A stretch of DNA of 64,000 bases from Candidatus Cloacimonas sp. Its GTDB lineage: Bacteria; Cloacimonadota; Cloacimonadia; Cloacimonadales; Cloacimonadaceae. The notes under the pieces are model-generated. The model was not told the origin of the DNA. It did not search any database and worked only from the letters and a program-made list of their open reading frames with translations. The stretch lies in assembly GCA_023227825.1 (NCBI GenBank), contig JALOCJ010000005.1, positions 141,986 to 205,985 of the forward strand, read 5' to 3'. The position numbers were made by a program, and so were the translations under genes. Shown here one piece after another: positions 1 to 8,646 of the stretch (position 1 is the stretch's first letter; every line of letters begins with the position of its first letter).

Positions 1-246
1 CTGATCAGGTTTCATTTCCGGAGCTTTTTCTTCAGGTTCTGTCTTTTCAGAGACCTCTGTTTCGGGCTCTTTACTTAACATTTCTTCGGGAATAGCAATT
101 GAGGGTTCTTCTTCTTTGGTTTCTTCCTCAACTGGAGATTTGGACATTTTGCCTTCACCGACGCTTAAAACGGTTTCTACTTCAGGATTAGTATCTTCCG
201 TATCTTTGCCTTCGGGCAGGACTGTGTTTTGATCATGTATTAACAT
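1..246 (-). CDS. rpsA: Probable 30S ribosomal protein S1, N-terminal part (runs off the window)
   Basis: An open minus-strand frame continues through base 1. It starts at an ATG (246-244) preceded by a good GGAGGA ribosome-binding site that lies inside the end of cmk-ispH; the two genes overlap by 7 bases. The 82 visible codons are very acidic and rich in Glu, Lys, Pro and Thr, with no S1 domain yet. Naming rests on context: cmk followed by rpsA is a widespread arrangement, and some S1 proteins of this group have an acidic N-terminal extension. The S1 OB repeats that would prove it are outside the window, so the product is an inference. Confidence 0.55.
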   Translation of the reverse strand, partial: MLIHDQNTVLPEGKDTEDTNPEVETVLSVGEGKMSKSPVEEETKEEEPSIAIPEEMLSKEPETEVSEKTEPEEKAPEMKPDQ

Positions 247-1850
247 GATTCCTCCTTAAACATAGGGATTTCTTCAATACTTGTTACGGTCTTAAAATCC
301 CCGCTTTTTTGTAATAATACATTATAAACTTTTATAATCATCTCTTCCGGAGTGGAAGCTCCGGCAGTGATACCAATACTTCTATATTGCGAAATATCAA
401 CAGGTGCCAACTGTTTGTCATCTTCTATGTGATAAGTCGGACAATAAACTGAACTCATTTTCGCCAAAGCACGCGTATTGGAACTGTTCAAACCCCCGAT
501 TACGAACATTGCATCACTGGCTTGAGCAAGTTCCACTGTAGCTTTCTGCCTTTGTGTTGTCGCTAAACAGATAGTATTAAATACTCTCAATTCACTAAAG
601 GTTAAGAGCAATTTACATACCAATTCCTGAAGCTTTTCTATTTTTTGTGTGGTCTGTGCAATTATCGCTAAACGCTTTTCTTTTATTTCCGGTATGGGTT
701 CGTCTTCACCAATAGCAAATGTTTTATCGTTGCCGTAAGAAAGCAGTCCTGTCACTTCCGGATGTTGTTTATCTCCCAGAATTAATACCGGATAACCTTC
801 CTTAACAATCTGTTGTAGGATTTTGTGTGTTCTTTTTACATAAGGACAGGTAGCATCTATAATTTCGTTATGATTTTTTTTAAGTATTTTATACTCTTCT
901 TTAGTAATTCCATGCGAACGAATAATAACCGTGCTGTTTTTAATTTCAGCAGCGTTATTGGCAATATGAATTCCCTGCTCTTCAAGTTCGCGAACAATAC
1001 CGGGATTATGAATCAGTTCTCCTAAAGTATAAACCTGTTTTTCAGTTACATTGGCTTCTTTTGCCATTTGAATTGCTCGCTTTACACCAAAACAGTAACC
1101 GGAATAATTTGCCAAACGAATCTTGACTTTTTTACTGGTAGCTTTATTGCCTATGTTGTTTTTTCCCGCTTTTTCTATAATTTTACAAGTTATAACATAA
1201 ATTTTTTGCACTTGTTCTTCAATAGTTAAATTGCTTGTATCTATTAAAATAGCATCTTCCGCAGGTTTTAAGGGTGCAAGAGACCTGTTGGCATCTGCTT
1301 CATCGCGGGTTTTCAATTCCTGTAATACATCCTCAAAATTAGTACTTATTCCTTTTTCTGCCAGTTCTTTAAATCTGTGTTTTGCCCTCACTTCCAAATC
1401 CGCTATCATAAAAAATTTCGCTTCTGCTTCGGGAAATACATAGGTTCCAATATCTCTTCCTTCTAAAACAACGCCTCCTTCTTTGCCAAGATTGCGTTGT
1501 AAATCTACCATTTTATATCTGACACAGGGAATTGCAGAAATCGCAGAAGCCGTAGCAGATATTTCTGGAGTGCGAATTTGTTGGCTTACATCTTCTCCAT
1601 TCAGCCAAATTATATTCCCGTTTCCAGCATCAGAAATTTTTATATCAATTCGTTCCAGCATAGGAATAATAACAGAAAGATCATCAATTGAAATCCTTTC
1701 CCGCTTTGCCTGTAAAGCACAAGCCCGATACATTGCCCCGGTGTCAATATACACATATCCCAGTTTTTGGGCAAGTAATTTGGCTGTGGTGCTTTTACCG
1801 GAAGCAGCAGGTCCGTCTATAGCAACAATAATCTTTCGCTTAGGCAACAT
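240..1850 (-). CDS. cmk-ispH: Cytidylate kinase / 4-hydroxy-3-methylbut-2-enyl diphosphate reductase fusion (Cmk-IspH)
   Basis: A 536-residue fusion. Residues 1-225 are cytidylate kinase (CMP to CDP), with P-loop GPAASGKST at 13-21, IDTGAMYRA near 35-43 and LEGRDIGTYVF near 129-139. Residues 243-525 are IspH, the [4Fe-4S] enzyme making IPP/DMAPP in the last MEP-pathway step. The three cluster cysteines are visible at 253 (GYCFGVKRA), 335 (DATCPYVKRTH) and 428 (NTICLATTQRQ), with substrate histidines near 281, 313 and 363. The third motif is slightly divergent (usually NTICDAT). ATG follows AAGGAG. It overlaps the next gene, probably rpsA, so the two should be co-translated. Both activities look intact. 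Confidence 0.93.
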   Translation of the reverse strand: MLPKRKIIVAIDGPAASGKSTTAKLLAQKLGYVYIDTGAMYRACALQAKRERISIDDLSVIIPMLERIDIKISDAGNGNIIWLNGEDVSQQIRTPEISATASAISAIPCVRYKMVDLQRNLGKEGGVVLEGRDIGTYVFPEAEAKFFMIADLEVRAKHRFKELAEKGISTNFEDVLQELKTRDEADANRSLAPLKPAEDAILIDTSNLTIEEQVQKIYVITCKIIEKAGKNNIGNKATSKKVKIRLANYSGYCFGVKRAIQMAKEANVTEKQVYTLGELIHNPGIVRELEEQGIHIANNAAEIKNSTVIIRSHGITKEEYKILKKNHNEIIDATCPYVKRTHKILQQIVKEGYPVLILGDKQHPEVTGLLSYGNDKTFAIGEDEPIPEIKEKRLAIIAQTTQKIEKLQELVCKLLLTFSELRVFNTICLATTQRQKATVELAQASDAMFVIGGLNSSNTRALAKMSSVYCPTYHIEDDKQLAPVDISQYRSIGITAGASTPEEMIIKVYNVLLQKSGDFKTVTSIEEIPMFKEESC

Positions 1851-2072
1851 ATTTCTCCTTGAATGCCTTTTTTTATTTTACTGGAATACCGTCAACTCTT
1901 TTTTCTCAACACATGTTCTCCTTTCTCTTCATTATTCTTTCAAACACATATAATTAACCCCTATTTTACAAAAAAAGGATTGACACTATTCTTCTTTTAA
2001 AAAGTGTGAATTTAGATATAGATTTTTTCTTTTGTATTCAACTTAACATTATATATATCAAGAAGTTATATT

Positions 2073-3914
2073 ATGTCTGACAGTAAAAATAAAAGAGCAA
2101 AGATATACAGTATTAAACGGGTAGTAATTTTGGCACTTCTTGCCTTGATTGCCACTAATTTATTCTGCTATAATACAGGGGATTATCGCACTAAATGGGG
2201 CGGTAATTTTGAAGATATAAATTTATGGGAATGTTATAATGGTAGTGGTTGGATTAATGCATCTCAACTTCCCTCTTCACCTTTTGCCAATACAATCTAT
2301 ATAAACACTCAAAACATAGCTATGCATACTTCTATGATTATTGAGGGTGGTCTGGTAATAACCGGAACTTTGCAATTATATTCTGGAATTGAAGTGATAA
2401 TCAATAAATATGCTAATTGCGAAATCGGAGCAATTCAAATATATAGCGCTTCAAAACTGATTAATAATGGTGAAGTAAAAACTGGTAATTCCAATTCATC
2501 AATCGTTGTTATGGATGGTGGAACATTTGAAAACAATGGTCTTATATCTGCTTCCAATGCAAGCCAAAATTGCCAGGTTACAGTAAATTCCAACGGAAAA
2601 ATCACCTTTGGCAGTCAAGGTTCAATAACCGGGAATTGTTCTTTTACCGCCAATTACGAGAGCACTATAGCTACTTCTAATCCTGATGGTTTTTATTCCA
2701 CTGGCAATAAAGGCAGTGTGCAAGTAGGAACAAGAACTTATAACAGCAAGGGCAAGTATATTTTTAATGGCACTGTCCATCAACAAACCGGTAATTTTAA
2801 TTCTACACCCACTTCCTATACTGTAAACGATATTATTTTTGATAATCCCGCAGGTATTACTTTGACCAATCCTATTACAGTTGTATCTAATATGGAACTT
2901 CTGGAAGGAGATATCAATTATGAAAGTCAACCTCAGAGAGTAGACGGTTTTTATAGTCCCGATGTAAAGAAAACTGTTATTCCCAAAAACGGCACTCTGA
3001 TGTATAATTTTCTGGCAGATTTACAACCCTTTCAGAATAATGGTGAGTTTGTTACGCTAAAATGGTTCCTTAAAGGGAATTTCAACGGTGCTAAAAAAGT
3101 AACCTTTTATTGGGATGAAAATGAGGATGATAACTGCAACTGGAATATTCATAATTTCCCGAAAGTTTATTTATCAAACAGTGATAAGCCGCTAAATACA
3201 ATTTGGAATCCTGCTCACCCTGAAGAGATTTCCTTTATTGCACATAATTTCTCCAATGCTAAGGAAAATCTATATTACTTTATGGGTAAAGAAAGAGATG
3301 ATACTTTGCTCGTAATTATAATTTCTTTTATTGCGACCCACAGTGGAGTTTCCACTGTTAAAATAACTTGGGCAACTCAATCTGAAATAAATATTAGAGG
3401 ATATTATATTTACCGTTCCACACAAGCAGATTTAAACACAGCCATTAATCTCAATTACCTCATTCCGGCAACGAATTCTTCCCAATTACAAATATACACT
3501 TATACAGACCAGGTTCCTGCCAATAATATCTACTATTACTGGCTGGAAGTTGTTGATTGGGATGGATATAATTCATTTTACGGACCCGCTATTGTAGAAG
3601 TAGATGATAATGGAAATCAAACACCTCCCCTATCTGTTAAGGCAGGATTTTATTCATTTTCTCCCAATCCTTTTGATTCTCGCACTAAAATTTTCTATGG
3701 CATTCCCTCAAGATCCCATGTTTTAATGCAAGTTTACAATATAAAAGGGCAATATGTAAGAACCCTTGTGAATGAAATCAAAGATAGCGGTAATTTTGAT
3801 CTTTTCTGGGATGGTAGAGATGAAAATGGAAATTTGTTAGCTAACGGAAATTATATCTTACATCTTGTTGCTTCAGGAAATTCTTGGACAAAAAAAATAA
3901 CTATCTTACACTAA
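2073..3914 (+). CDS. Secreted surface protein with FN3-like region and type IX-like C-terminal sorting domain
   Basis: 613 residues. A basic N-terminus and hydrophobic stretch (about 12-32, ending near NLFCYN) look like a signal peptide. The middle is Asn/Ser/Gly-rich with beta-helix-like periodicity and no enzyme motif. From about residue 420 there is a fibronectin-III-like segment (TWATQSEINIRGYYIYR), then a C-terminal domain with FSPNPFDSRTKI, VYNIKGQYVRTL and a LFWDGRDENGNLLANG-type turn. This is the FlgD-Ig/Por-secretion type of tail. The last 190 residues match in order the tail of the 52692-54107 protein. Role: probably exported through a type IX-like route and attached at the surface. 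The binding target is unknown. Confidence 0.75.
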   Translation: MSDSKNKRAKIYSIKRVVILALLALIATNLFCYNTGDYRTKWGGNFEDINLWECYNGSGWINASQLPSSPFANTIYINTQNIAMHTSMIIEGGLVITGTLQLYSGIEVIINKYANCEIGAIQIYSASKLINNGEVKTGNSNSSIVVMDGGTFENNGLISASNASQNCQVTVNSNGKITFGSQGSITGNCSFTANYESTIATSNPDGFYSTGNKGSVQVGTRTYNSKGKYIFNGTVHQQTGNFNSTPTSYTVNDIIFDNPAGITLTNPITVVSNMELLEGDINYESQPQRVDGFYSPDVKKTVIPKNGTLMYNFLADLQPFQNNGEFVTLKWFLKGNFNGAKKVTFYWDENEDDNCNWNIHNFPKVYLSNSDKPLNTIWNPAHPEEISFIAHNFSNAKENLYYFMGKERDDTLLVIIISFIATHSGVSTVKITWATQSEINIRGYYIYRSTQADLNTAINLNYLIPATNSSQLQIYTYTDQVPANNIYYYWLEVVDWDGYNSFYGPAIVEVDDNGNQTPPLSVKAGFYSFSPNPFDSRTKIFYGIPSRSHVLMQVYNIKGQYVRTLVNEIKDSGNFDLFWDGRDENGNLLANGNYILHLVASGNSWTKKITILH

Positions 3915-3967
3915 TACAATATCATACTCCAGTATGACTTTTGTCTTCTTTAATAGCATTACCTACT

Positions 3968-4012
3968 CATTGCTCACCCATTACGGATGCCATCCGCAAT
4001 GGGTGAGCAATG
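3968..4012. terminator. 22-bp inverted repeat between convergent genes
   Basis: Arms at 3968-3989 and 3991-4012 are complementary apart from one position and meet almost without a loop. It sits between the ends of two convergent genes (stops at 3914 and 4038), where a bidirectional terminator is expected. There is no strong T-run, so a small mobile palindrome is an alternative. Confidence 0.55.
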
Positions 4013-4037
4013 TGTCTGTAGTTAATTTAGTAAAGGA

Positions 4038-5126
4038 TTAAATAATTATCTCTTTTTCTACAAATTGGGAATACATAAGTTTGGCAACAGCCATATATTT
4101 TAATTCAAAACGAATTACATCACCGGTTTTATAGCCATTGGGATTTGTTCCGAGATCATATACACTTAAATCTGAACTGTTACCGAAAAAACTGACACTT
4201 TTATCTTCGGGTATTAAATTATCGGCATCTACATCCAAAATACCAAAATCCAAAACAGCTTTAAAGCTTGGTTCCAGAGAAGGACTTTCACTTTCTGTGA
4301 AAATGTTCTTTCCTATAGCAGCATTGGTAATTTCTCCATCCGGGATACTGTCTTTTCTATATAATTCTACTATATAGGCCTCAAAAGTGAAGGTTCCTGT
4401 ATTAAGATTTAGAATGGGCTTATTGTTGAGAGGAGTCGTTCCTAAAAAAGCAGCTTCTCCGATTCTAAAATGATTTATTCCGGATGGAACTTTATCTTTT
4501 TCCAACAACGGCAAGGTTATAGAACTCGCTCCGGAGATGAGGGTAATGTTTTGTTTAAATTTTGCTTCTAACAATTGTCCGTATAAAACAAGTTGGATAA
4601 GTTTGTCGTAAGTTGGTTTAATACCCATCATACAACCCAGATTTGTGCCAATTCCGATTACATTGATGTTTGGTAAATTAAAAACACTTTTATAAAAAGG
4701 AATAAGACCTTCTCTTTTAATACCTTCTCTTAATTCCCCCATCTCCATCATAATTATGATATTATGCTCTATATTAAGTTTTGCTGCTGCGTCATTTAGC
4801 GCTTTGATAGTAGCTATAGATGTATTGAAAGAGTAATCTGCAAAACGCACAATTTTATCTGCATTTCTCAAAGCCGGGGGTTTAATATACATTGTCTTAA
4901 TCTCTGAATCCAATTGCTTTATCAGTTTCAATGTTTCAGGATGAGTTACGGCTATTGAATGTAACTCTCTAATAACAGGATGTTTAAGAATTGGCGATAA
5001 AACATTTTTATCGTTGCCCAATACTTTAACAACCAACGACCATTCTTTGTGATATTTCTTCATAAAATCATTCAGAATTTCAATATTCTCAATTATCCTA
5101 TCTATATGAATCTTTAAATGTGCCAT
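4038..5126 (-). CDS. Alanine/ornithine racemase-family PLP-dependent enzyme
   Basis: 362 residues from the ATG at 5126, chosen because GGAG precedes it; an upstream in-frame start would read back through the GNAT gene. The fold is the alanine-racemase N-terminal TIM barrel: VVKVLGND with the presumed PLP lysine near residue 34, EMGELREGI, GIGTNLGCMMGI, and SGASSITLPL followed by NHFRIGEAAFLG. The pattern resembles the ornithine/alanine racemase (Orr-like) subfamily more than classical Alr, which keeps a KANAYGHG motif. It probably interconverts L- and D-forms of a basic or small amino acid in the cytoplasm; the substrate cannot be told from sequence. Four bases separate it from the GNAT gene, suggesting one transcript. 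Confidence 0.8.
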   Translation of the reverse strand: MAHLKIHIDRIIENIEILNDFMKKYHKEWSLVVKVLGNDKNVLSPILKHPVIRELHSIAVTHPETLKLIKQLDSEIKTMYIKPPALRNADKIVRFADYSFNTSIATIKALNDAAAKLNIEHNIIIMMEMGELREGIKREGLIPFYKSVFNLPNINVIGIGTNLGCMMGIKPTYDKLIQLVLYGQLLEAKFKQNITLISGASSITLPLLEKDKVPSGINHFRIGEAAFLGTTPLNNKPILNLNTGTFTFEAYIVELYRKDSIPDGEITNAAIGKNIFTESESPSLEPSFKAVLDFGILDVDADNLIPEDKSVSFFGNSSDLSVYDLGTNPNGYKTGDVIRFELKYMAVAKLMYSQFVEKEIII

Positions 5127-5130
5127 ATTA

Positions 5131-5577
5131 TTACTCCTTATGCCAACGCATTTCGGCATACTTTGTGGTAAAACCGCATCTTTCATAAAGATGTTTTGCC
5201 GGGTTATCATATTCTACATGAAGTGCAATATCACCATCAGAAATTTTCAATGCTTCCTGTAATATACTACTTCCTATCCCCATATTTCGCTTTGACTTAT
5301 CTACAGCTATATACACGAGAATATTTTCCGGAATATACTCTTGCATACCGGTTTTATTCATTACTAAAACACCGCAGAGCTTATTTTCCGCAAAAGCCAA
5401 AATCACGAATCCACCTTTTCCTCTTTTCGTTGAAAATGCATAATCAATGGCTTTATTGATAGCTGAAGGTGTATCTCGGAATCTACCCAAATGCTCGTAT
5501 AGAAAATCTACTAAATCCTTCTGAGAAATTTCTTGAGGTAAATCATTTGATTTGTGAATCACTTTTATACTCAACAT
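5131..5577 (-). CDS. GNAT-family N-acetyltransferase
   Basis: 148 residues, a single GNAT domain. The acetyl-CoA pyrophosphate loop is KRNMGIGSSIL (R-x-x-G-x-G type) near residues 94-104. It follows the beta-4 strand ILVYIAVDK and is followed by the LHVEYDNPAKHLYERCGF motif typical of the C-terminal half. ATG follows GGAGG at the right distance. It is immediately upstream of the PLP racemase, so a small amine or amino acid is a plausible acceptor, but that is inference from position only. Confidence 0.85.
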   Translation of the reverse strand: MLSIKVIHKSNDLPQEISQKDLVDFLYEHLGRFRDTPSAINKAIDYAFSTKRGKGGFVILAFAENKLCGVLVMNKTGMQEYIPENILVYIAVDKSKRNMGIGSSILQEALKISDGDIALHVEYDNPAKHLYERCGFTTKYAEMRWHKE

Positions 5578-5924
5578 TAATACCTTCCTCCTTTACCTTA
5601 TTATTTTTCCACACCTAAAAAAGACCTTATACTAATAAACTAATTGCTAAATTAGAAGTAGACAAATTATTTTTTCCGAAGTCCTGTTATGTCGTATCAT
5701 AGAAAGCAATAAAAAAACTAAACTTCATTCAAAATAAAGACATTATTTATTTTTTCTCTCTCTTCACTTTTTCAAGCGAAGAAATAAGACAATGATGGTG
5801 TTATGGAAAAAAGGGGAGTGTTCATTTTAATGGGTCTTTGTCTTCCGTAAAATAAGGATTTCTCACTCAGTAATAAGCATAAACATTAATCTGTGAAATC
5901 AGAATAAACTATGAGAAAATAAAT
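5578..5924. other. Intergenic, 347 bp
   Basis: AT-rich stretch between the GNAT start and the end of the dual-OB-like gene. It should hold the promoter of the GNAT-racemase pair. I see no convincing open frame, RNA gene or strong hairpin in it. Confidence 0.5.
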
Positions 5925-6569
5925 CTAAATAGCTATCACTCCGCTCACTTGCAGCCAATAAACAGGTTCAGAATTTTTATCTTTTTGAAAGAGTCTGGTT
6001 AAACTAAGTCGGACAGGAACATTTGTATAATTCCCGGGTTTTTTTATCCATTCATCTCTTCCGGTAATTGGCAGATGCCTGAATTCATTTCCAAATTGAT
6101 CAATAAAATCACATCTGGCTTTCCCTGAATAGTCAATTACAACATTGCATTTTCGGCAAATTATAGTTCCCAGAGAACGATTTCCTGTTCCTTGAGGAAG
6201 AACTGGCTGCCCTTTTATAAGTTCTATTTCATAACCAAAAATATCTTCTATGCTTCTATCTGCTATGGAAACAATAAATTCCTGAAACTGTTTTTTATTC
6301 AGCTTATCTAATACTTTTCCGGAAAACTGATGAAATAATGTATCTTCAATGTGAGGAGGTGAAGCTGCACTTATCGGAGGTATAAAATCAAGTTCTAATA
6401 TACTGCCAAGCTCTATTTTATCATTATAATCAGAAAGAAATTGTTCAGTAAGTTGTCCTTTAGACAAAACAGGTCTGATGTATTTTTTCTCTTCTCTATC
6501 AAAACCACTGATACAAATAAAACTCTCACTCATATTGGTTATGCCTGTAATGATGATTTGTTTAAGCAT
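5925..6569 (-). CDS. Dual-OB-domain-like protein of the conflict block
   Basis: 214 residues. The N-terminus runs KQIIITGITNMSESFICISGFD and continues into IRPVLSKGQL, then LELDFIPPISAASPPHIED. The second half has CRKCNVVIDY near 138-147 and ends in VPVRLSLTRLF ... YWLQVSGVIAI. This two-barrel pattern recalls proteins annotated as dual OB-containing domain, often found beside DUF488 and helicase genes. No catalytic residues are evident; nucleic-acid or nucleotide binding is likely. It lies 251 bp downstream of the DUF488 gene on the same strand, separated by a hairpin array, so it may belong to the same functional block. The family name is from memory. Confidence 0.6.
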   Translation of the reverse strand: MLKQIIITGITNMSESFICISGFDREEKKYIRPVLSKGQLTEQFLSDYNDKIELGSILELDFIPPISAASPPHIEDTLFHQFSGKVLDKLNKKQFQEFIVSIADRSIEDIFGYEIELIKGQPVLPQGTGNRSLGTIICRKCNVVIDYSGKARCDFIDQFGNEFRHLPITGRDEWIKKPGNYTNVPVRLSLTRLFQKDKNSEPVYWLQVSGVIAI

Positions 6570-6641
6570 ATTTTATAACTCCTGATAAATGAATTAAAAA
6601 AATAGAAGCTGGAAAAGAACAAAGATATCAACATTCCGGAA

Positions 6642-6819
6642 GAACGAGTCCTCGTCGTTCAATGTCTTCTTGTTTCTTTTTCCGGTAAAAATAAAAGGAC
6701 GGGGACATCCTTTTTCCAAAAATAATAAAAGGACGGGGACATCCTTTTTCCAAAAATAATAAAAGGACGGGGACTTCCTTTTTCCAAAAATAATAAAAGG
6801 ACGGGGACATCCTTTTTCC
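6642..6819. repeat. Hairpin repeat array, 34-bp period (four units), plus one AACGA-type hairpin
   Basis: Four near-identical units built on AAAAGGA-CGGGGACA-TCCTTTT begin at 6693, 6727, 6761 and 6795, an exact 34-bp period. The third has ACTTCC in place of ACATCC. Just before them (6642-6660) is a hairpin GAACGA-GTCCTCG-TCGTTC of the family also seen at 13.6, 36.0, 42.3 and 44.1 kb. The array lies between the DUF488 and dual-OB-like genes. Confidence 0.85.
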
Positions 6820-6820
6820 G

Positions 6821-7264
6821 TTAGAGGTGAATGATTTTAACATTGGAATAATATTTGGCAATTTGTTCTGCAGCTAATCGCCTGTGACAAAATTCAGCAC
6901 CTGGTTCTGAACATAAAAGAACTGCTTTATCCAGTAATTGTTCAGAAAGGGAATCCACTGCTTTGCGTTCTTTAATCAGTTTTATATATGCCTTTGAATA
7001 ATTTTCCCAGTTATGATCTTTATGAAAGCAATTTCTGATTTCTCGGGTAGGAGCAAAAAGCTTGTTTTCCACATATTCTATTTGGCAAATTTCCTGTAAA
7101 AAATAGCGTAGATTGTCTCTAATAGTAAATCCGGCATAGATATTGGTATTGCTTTGCCGTATATCAATTAAAGTTTTGATGTTGTTTTGTTTTAAGATTT
7201 CAAAAAAGTCCTGTGCTTTCTTTTGTGCAAAGCCAATAGTGTATAATTCAATCTTTTTCTTCAT
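6821..7264 (-). CDS. DUF488 family protein (stand-alone)
   Basis: 147 residues. It has the DUF488 opening YTIGFAQKKAQDFFEIL, the LIDIRQ strand, and the signature CSEPGAEFCHRRLAAEQIA near residues 114-131 (C-S-E-x(n)-C-H-R). The conserved Cys/His/Arg suggest a catalytic or metal site, but the family has no established reaction that I know of. Its ATGA overlaps the stop of the DprA-like/DUF488 fusion by 4 bases, so the two are translationally coupled. It is shorter and more divergent than the DUF488 half of that fusion (35% or less by eye), a paralogue rather than a recent copy. Confidence 0.85.
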   Translation of the reverse strand: MKKKIELYTIGFAQKKAQDFFEILKQNNIKTLIDIRQSNTNIYAGFTIRDNLRYFLQEICQIEYVENKLFAPTREIRNCFHKDHNWENYSKAYIKLIKERKAVDSLSEQLLDKAVLLCSEPGAEFCHRRLAAEQIAKYYSNVKIIHL

Positions 7265-8646
7265 AATGGTATCTCCATCTGATCCGAAGGAGAATTAAAT
7301 AAACCGAAATCATTTATTTCTCCATCTCCTCTGATATGTAAAACTTGCACACCTTTTTCCAGTAAAGTATTGGTAACAATATATCCCCGATGGCAATGAT
7401 GAGGATCTTCCTCACTGCACATTACAGCTACTTTTTTGTTGTTAGCAGTTAAAGACAGTAATTCCTCAATTCCTTTTTGATACCTGTCCTCTTGTTCAAT
7501 AAACTCGCGAATAATTTTGCCTTCTGAATTGAGAACTTTTTTATTTAAAGGTCTACCACCCAAACTAAGTCCCAGATATTGATATTCAATTCCCTTTTCC
7601 TGTAAAGCATTTTTCAGTTCATCTTTATTAAATTGAGGAGAATATGAACTATTAGGAACGGAACGAATATCCACAAGAATTTGAATATTATGTTTTTTTA
7701 ACAATTCCAGAAATTTTTCTATGGTATGATTGCTGTGCCCTATAGTATAAACAGTCCGTGAACTTGATAATTGATTATTGGAGTTATTCACTTTTTTCAT
7801 ATATTTTACCCCGTAAAAAAAGATGTTTTTATATGTAGCTGGAATTCTGGTTACTTGAATAAGCGATTGATAATAGGCATTGTTGAAGATTTGTTCAAAA
7901 TTATGCAAAATCTGGATATTATTTTCATAGATACCAACCACACTTTGAGATGAAATTCCCAATGCCATTAAACAAAGGTATAAACCGGGAAAATTTGGAA
8001 TCGTTCCTTCCAGAGTGTTTGGGGAAAGTATTAAACAATTACCGCTTTTAATTTGATCACGCAAAAAAGGATAATGGATTAGTTTTGCTAAACCCAAGGA
8101 ACTTATTATGACACATTTATTCCAGTATAATTCTGATTTTCCCAATTGATTAACCGCCTGCAACGAATCCAGAATAAAAACCATATTTTGAATATCGGAA
8201 AACATTTCGGGCAAGGGAATTCGCATTGCATCAACGGCAGAAATTATATAAGTTGAATCAAGATTATAGAGAAGTTCCCGGTTGCCAACATAACAGATAT
8301 AAGGTGGAGCAAAGTCAGATAAATTGGTTTTAAACCTGAGCGGATAAGCAGCATCAGTTATGGTCATTATTTTGATGTCCTGATTTAAATATCTTTCCAA
8401 ATATAAAGATGCAGCTCCTCCCTGATTTAACAGATCACGAATTTTATTTACCATTGCTGATCCTATATCAGATATCATAGCTATCTCATCTGAACTCATT
8501 TTCAAAAGTGATTGAGGTCCCTCTAATCCTGCTTGCTTGATTTTTCTGGAAAGCTGACTAAATTCCTGGGCTGTTAATGGTTTTTCTCCTTCTCTCATAA
8601 ACTGATAGGTTAAAAGGAAGATAACTTGTGCGTTTGTATCCAGCAT
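7261..8646 (-). CDS. Degenerate DprA-like protein fused to DUF488
   Basis: 461 residues. Positions 1-80 look like the helical HhH/SAM-type N-terminus of DprA (EFSQLSRKIKQAG, then SDIGSAMVNKIRDLL). Then comes the DprA pre-Rossmann segment DAAYPLRFKTNLSDFAPPYICYVGN. Where DprA has the VGSR nucleotide/DNA motif, this protein reads TYIISAVDAM, and later SLOG glycines are also missing, so DNA loading in the usual way is doubtful. Residues from about 300 are DUF488: YTIGHSNHTIEKFLELL, ILVDIRSVPNSSYSPQF and CSEEDPHHCHRGYIV. It overlaps RecQ by one base (TAATG) and the next DUF488 gene by four, so it is a core part of this operon. Confidence 0.8.
   Translation of the reverse strand: MLDTNAQVIFLLTYQFMREGEKPLTAQEFSQLSRKIKQAGLEGPQSLLKMSSDEIAMISDIGSAMVNKIRDLLNQGGAASLYLERYLNQDIKIMTITDAAYPLRFKTNLSDFAPPYICYVGNRELLYNLDSTYIISAVDAMRIPLPEMFSDIQNMVFILDSLQAVNQLGKSELYWNKCVIISSLGLAKLIHYPFLRDQIKSGNCLILSPNTLEGTIPNFPGLYLCLMALGISSQSVVGIYENNIQILHNFEQIFNNAYYQSLIQVTRIPATYKNIFFYGVKYMKKVNNSNNQLSSSRTVYTIGHSNHTIEKFLELLKKHNIQILVDIRSVPNSSYSPQFNKDELKNALQEKGIEYQYLGLSLGGRPLNKKVLNSEGKIIREFIEQEDRYQKGIEELLSLTANNKKVAVMCSEEDPHHCHRGYIVTNTLLEKGVQVLHIRGDGEINDFGLFNSPSDQMEIPL

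Noticed and set aside
1483..1953. 156-residue plus-strand frame over cmk
   Set aside because: Antisense shadow of the cmk-ispH gene.
1980..2020. TTGACA promoter before the 2073 gene
   Set aside because: No acceptable -10 box at 16-18 bp; the bases also form a weak ACACT/AGTGT pair.
6628..6861. 77-residue frame in the 34-bp array
   Set aside because: Repeat translation (KEVPVLLLFL-like words) with no homologue I recognise.
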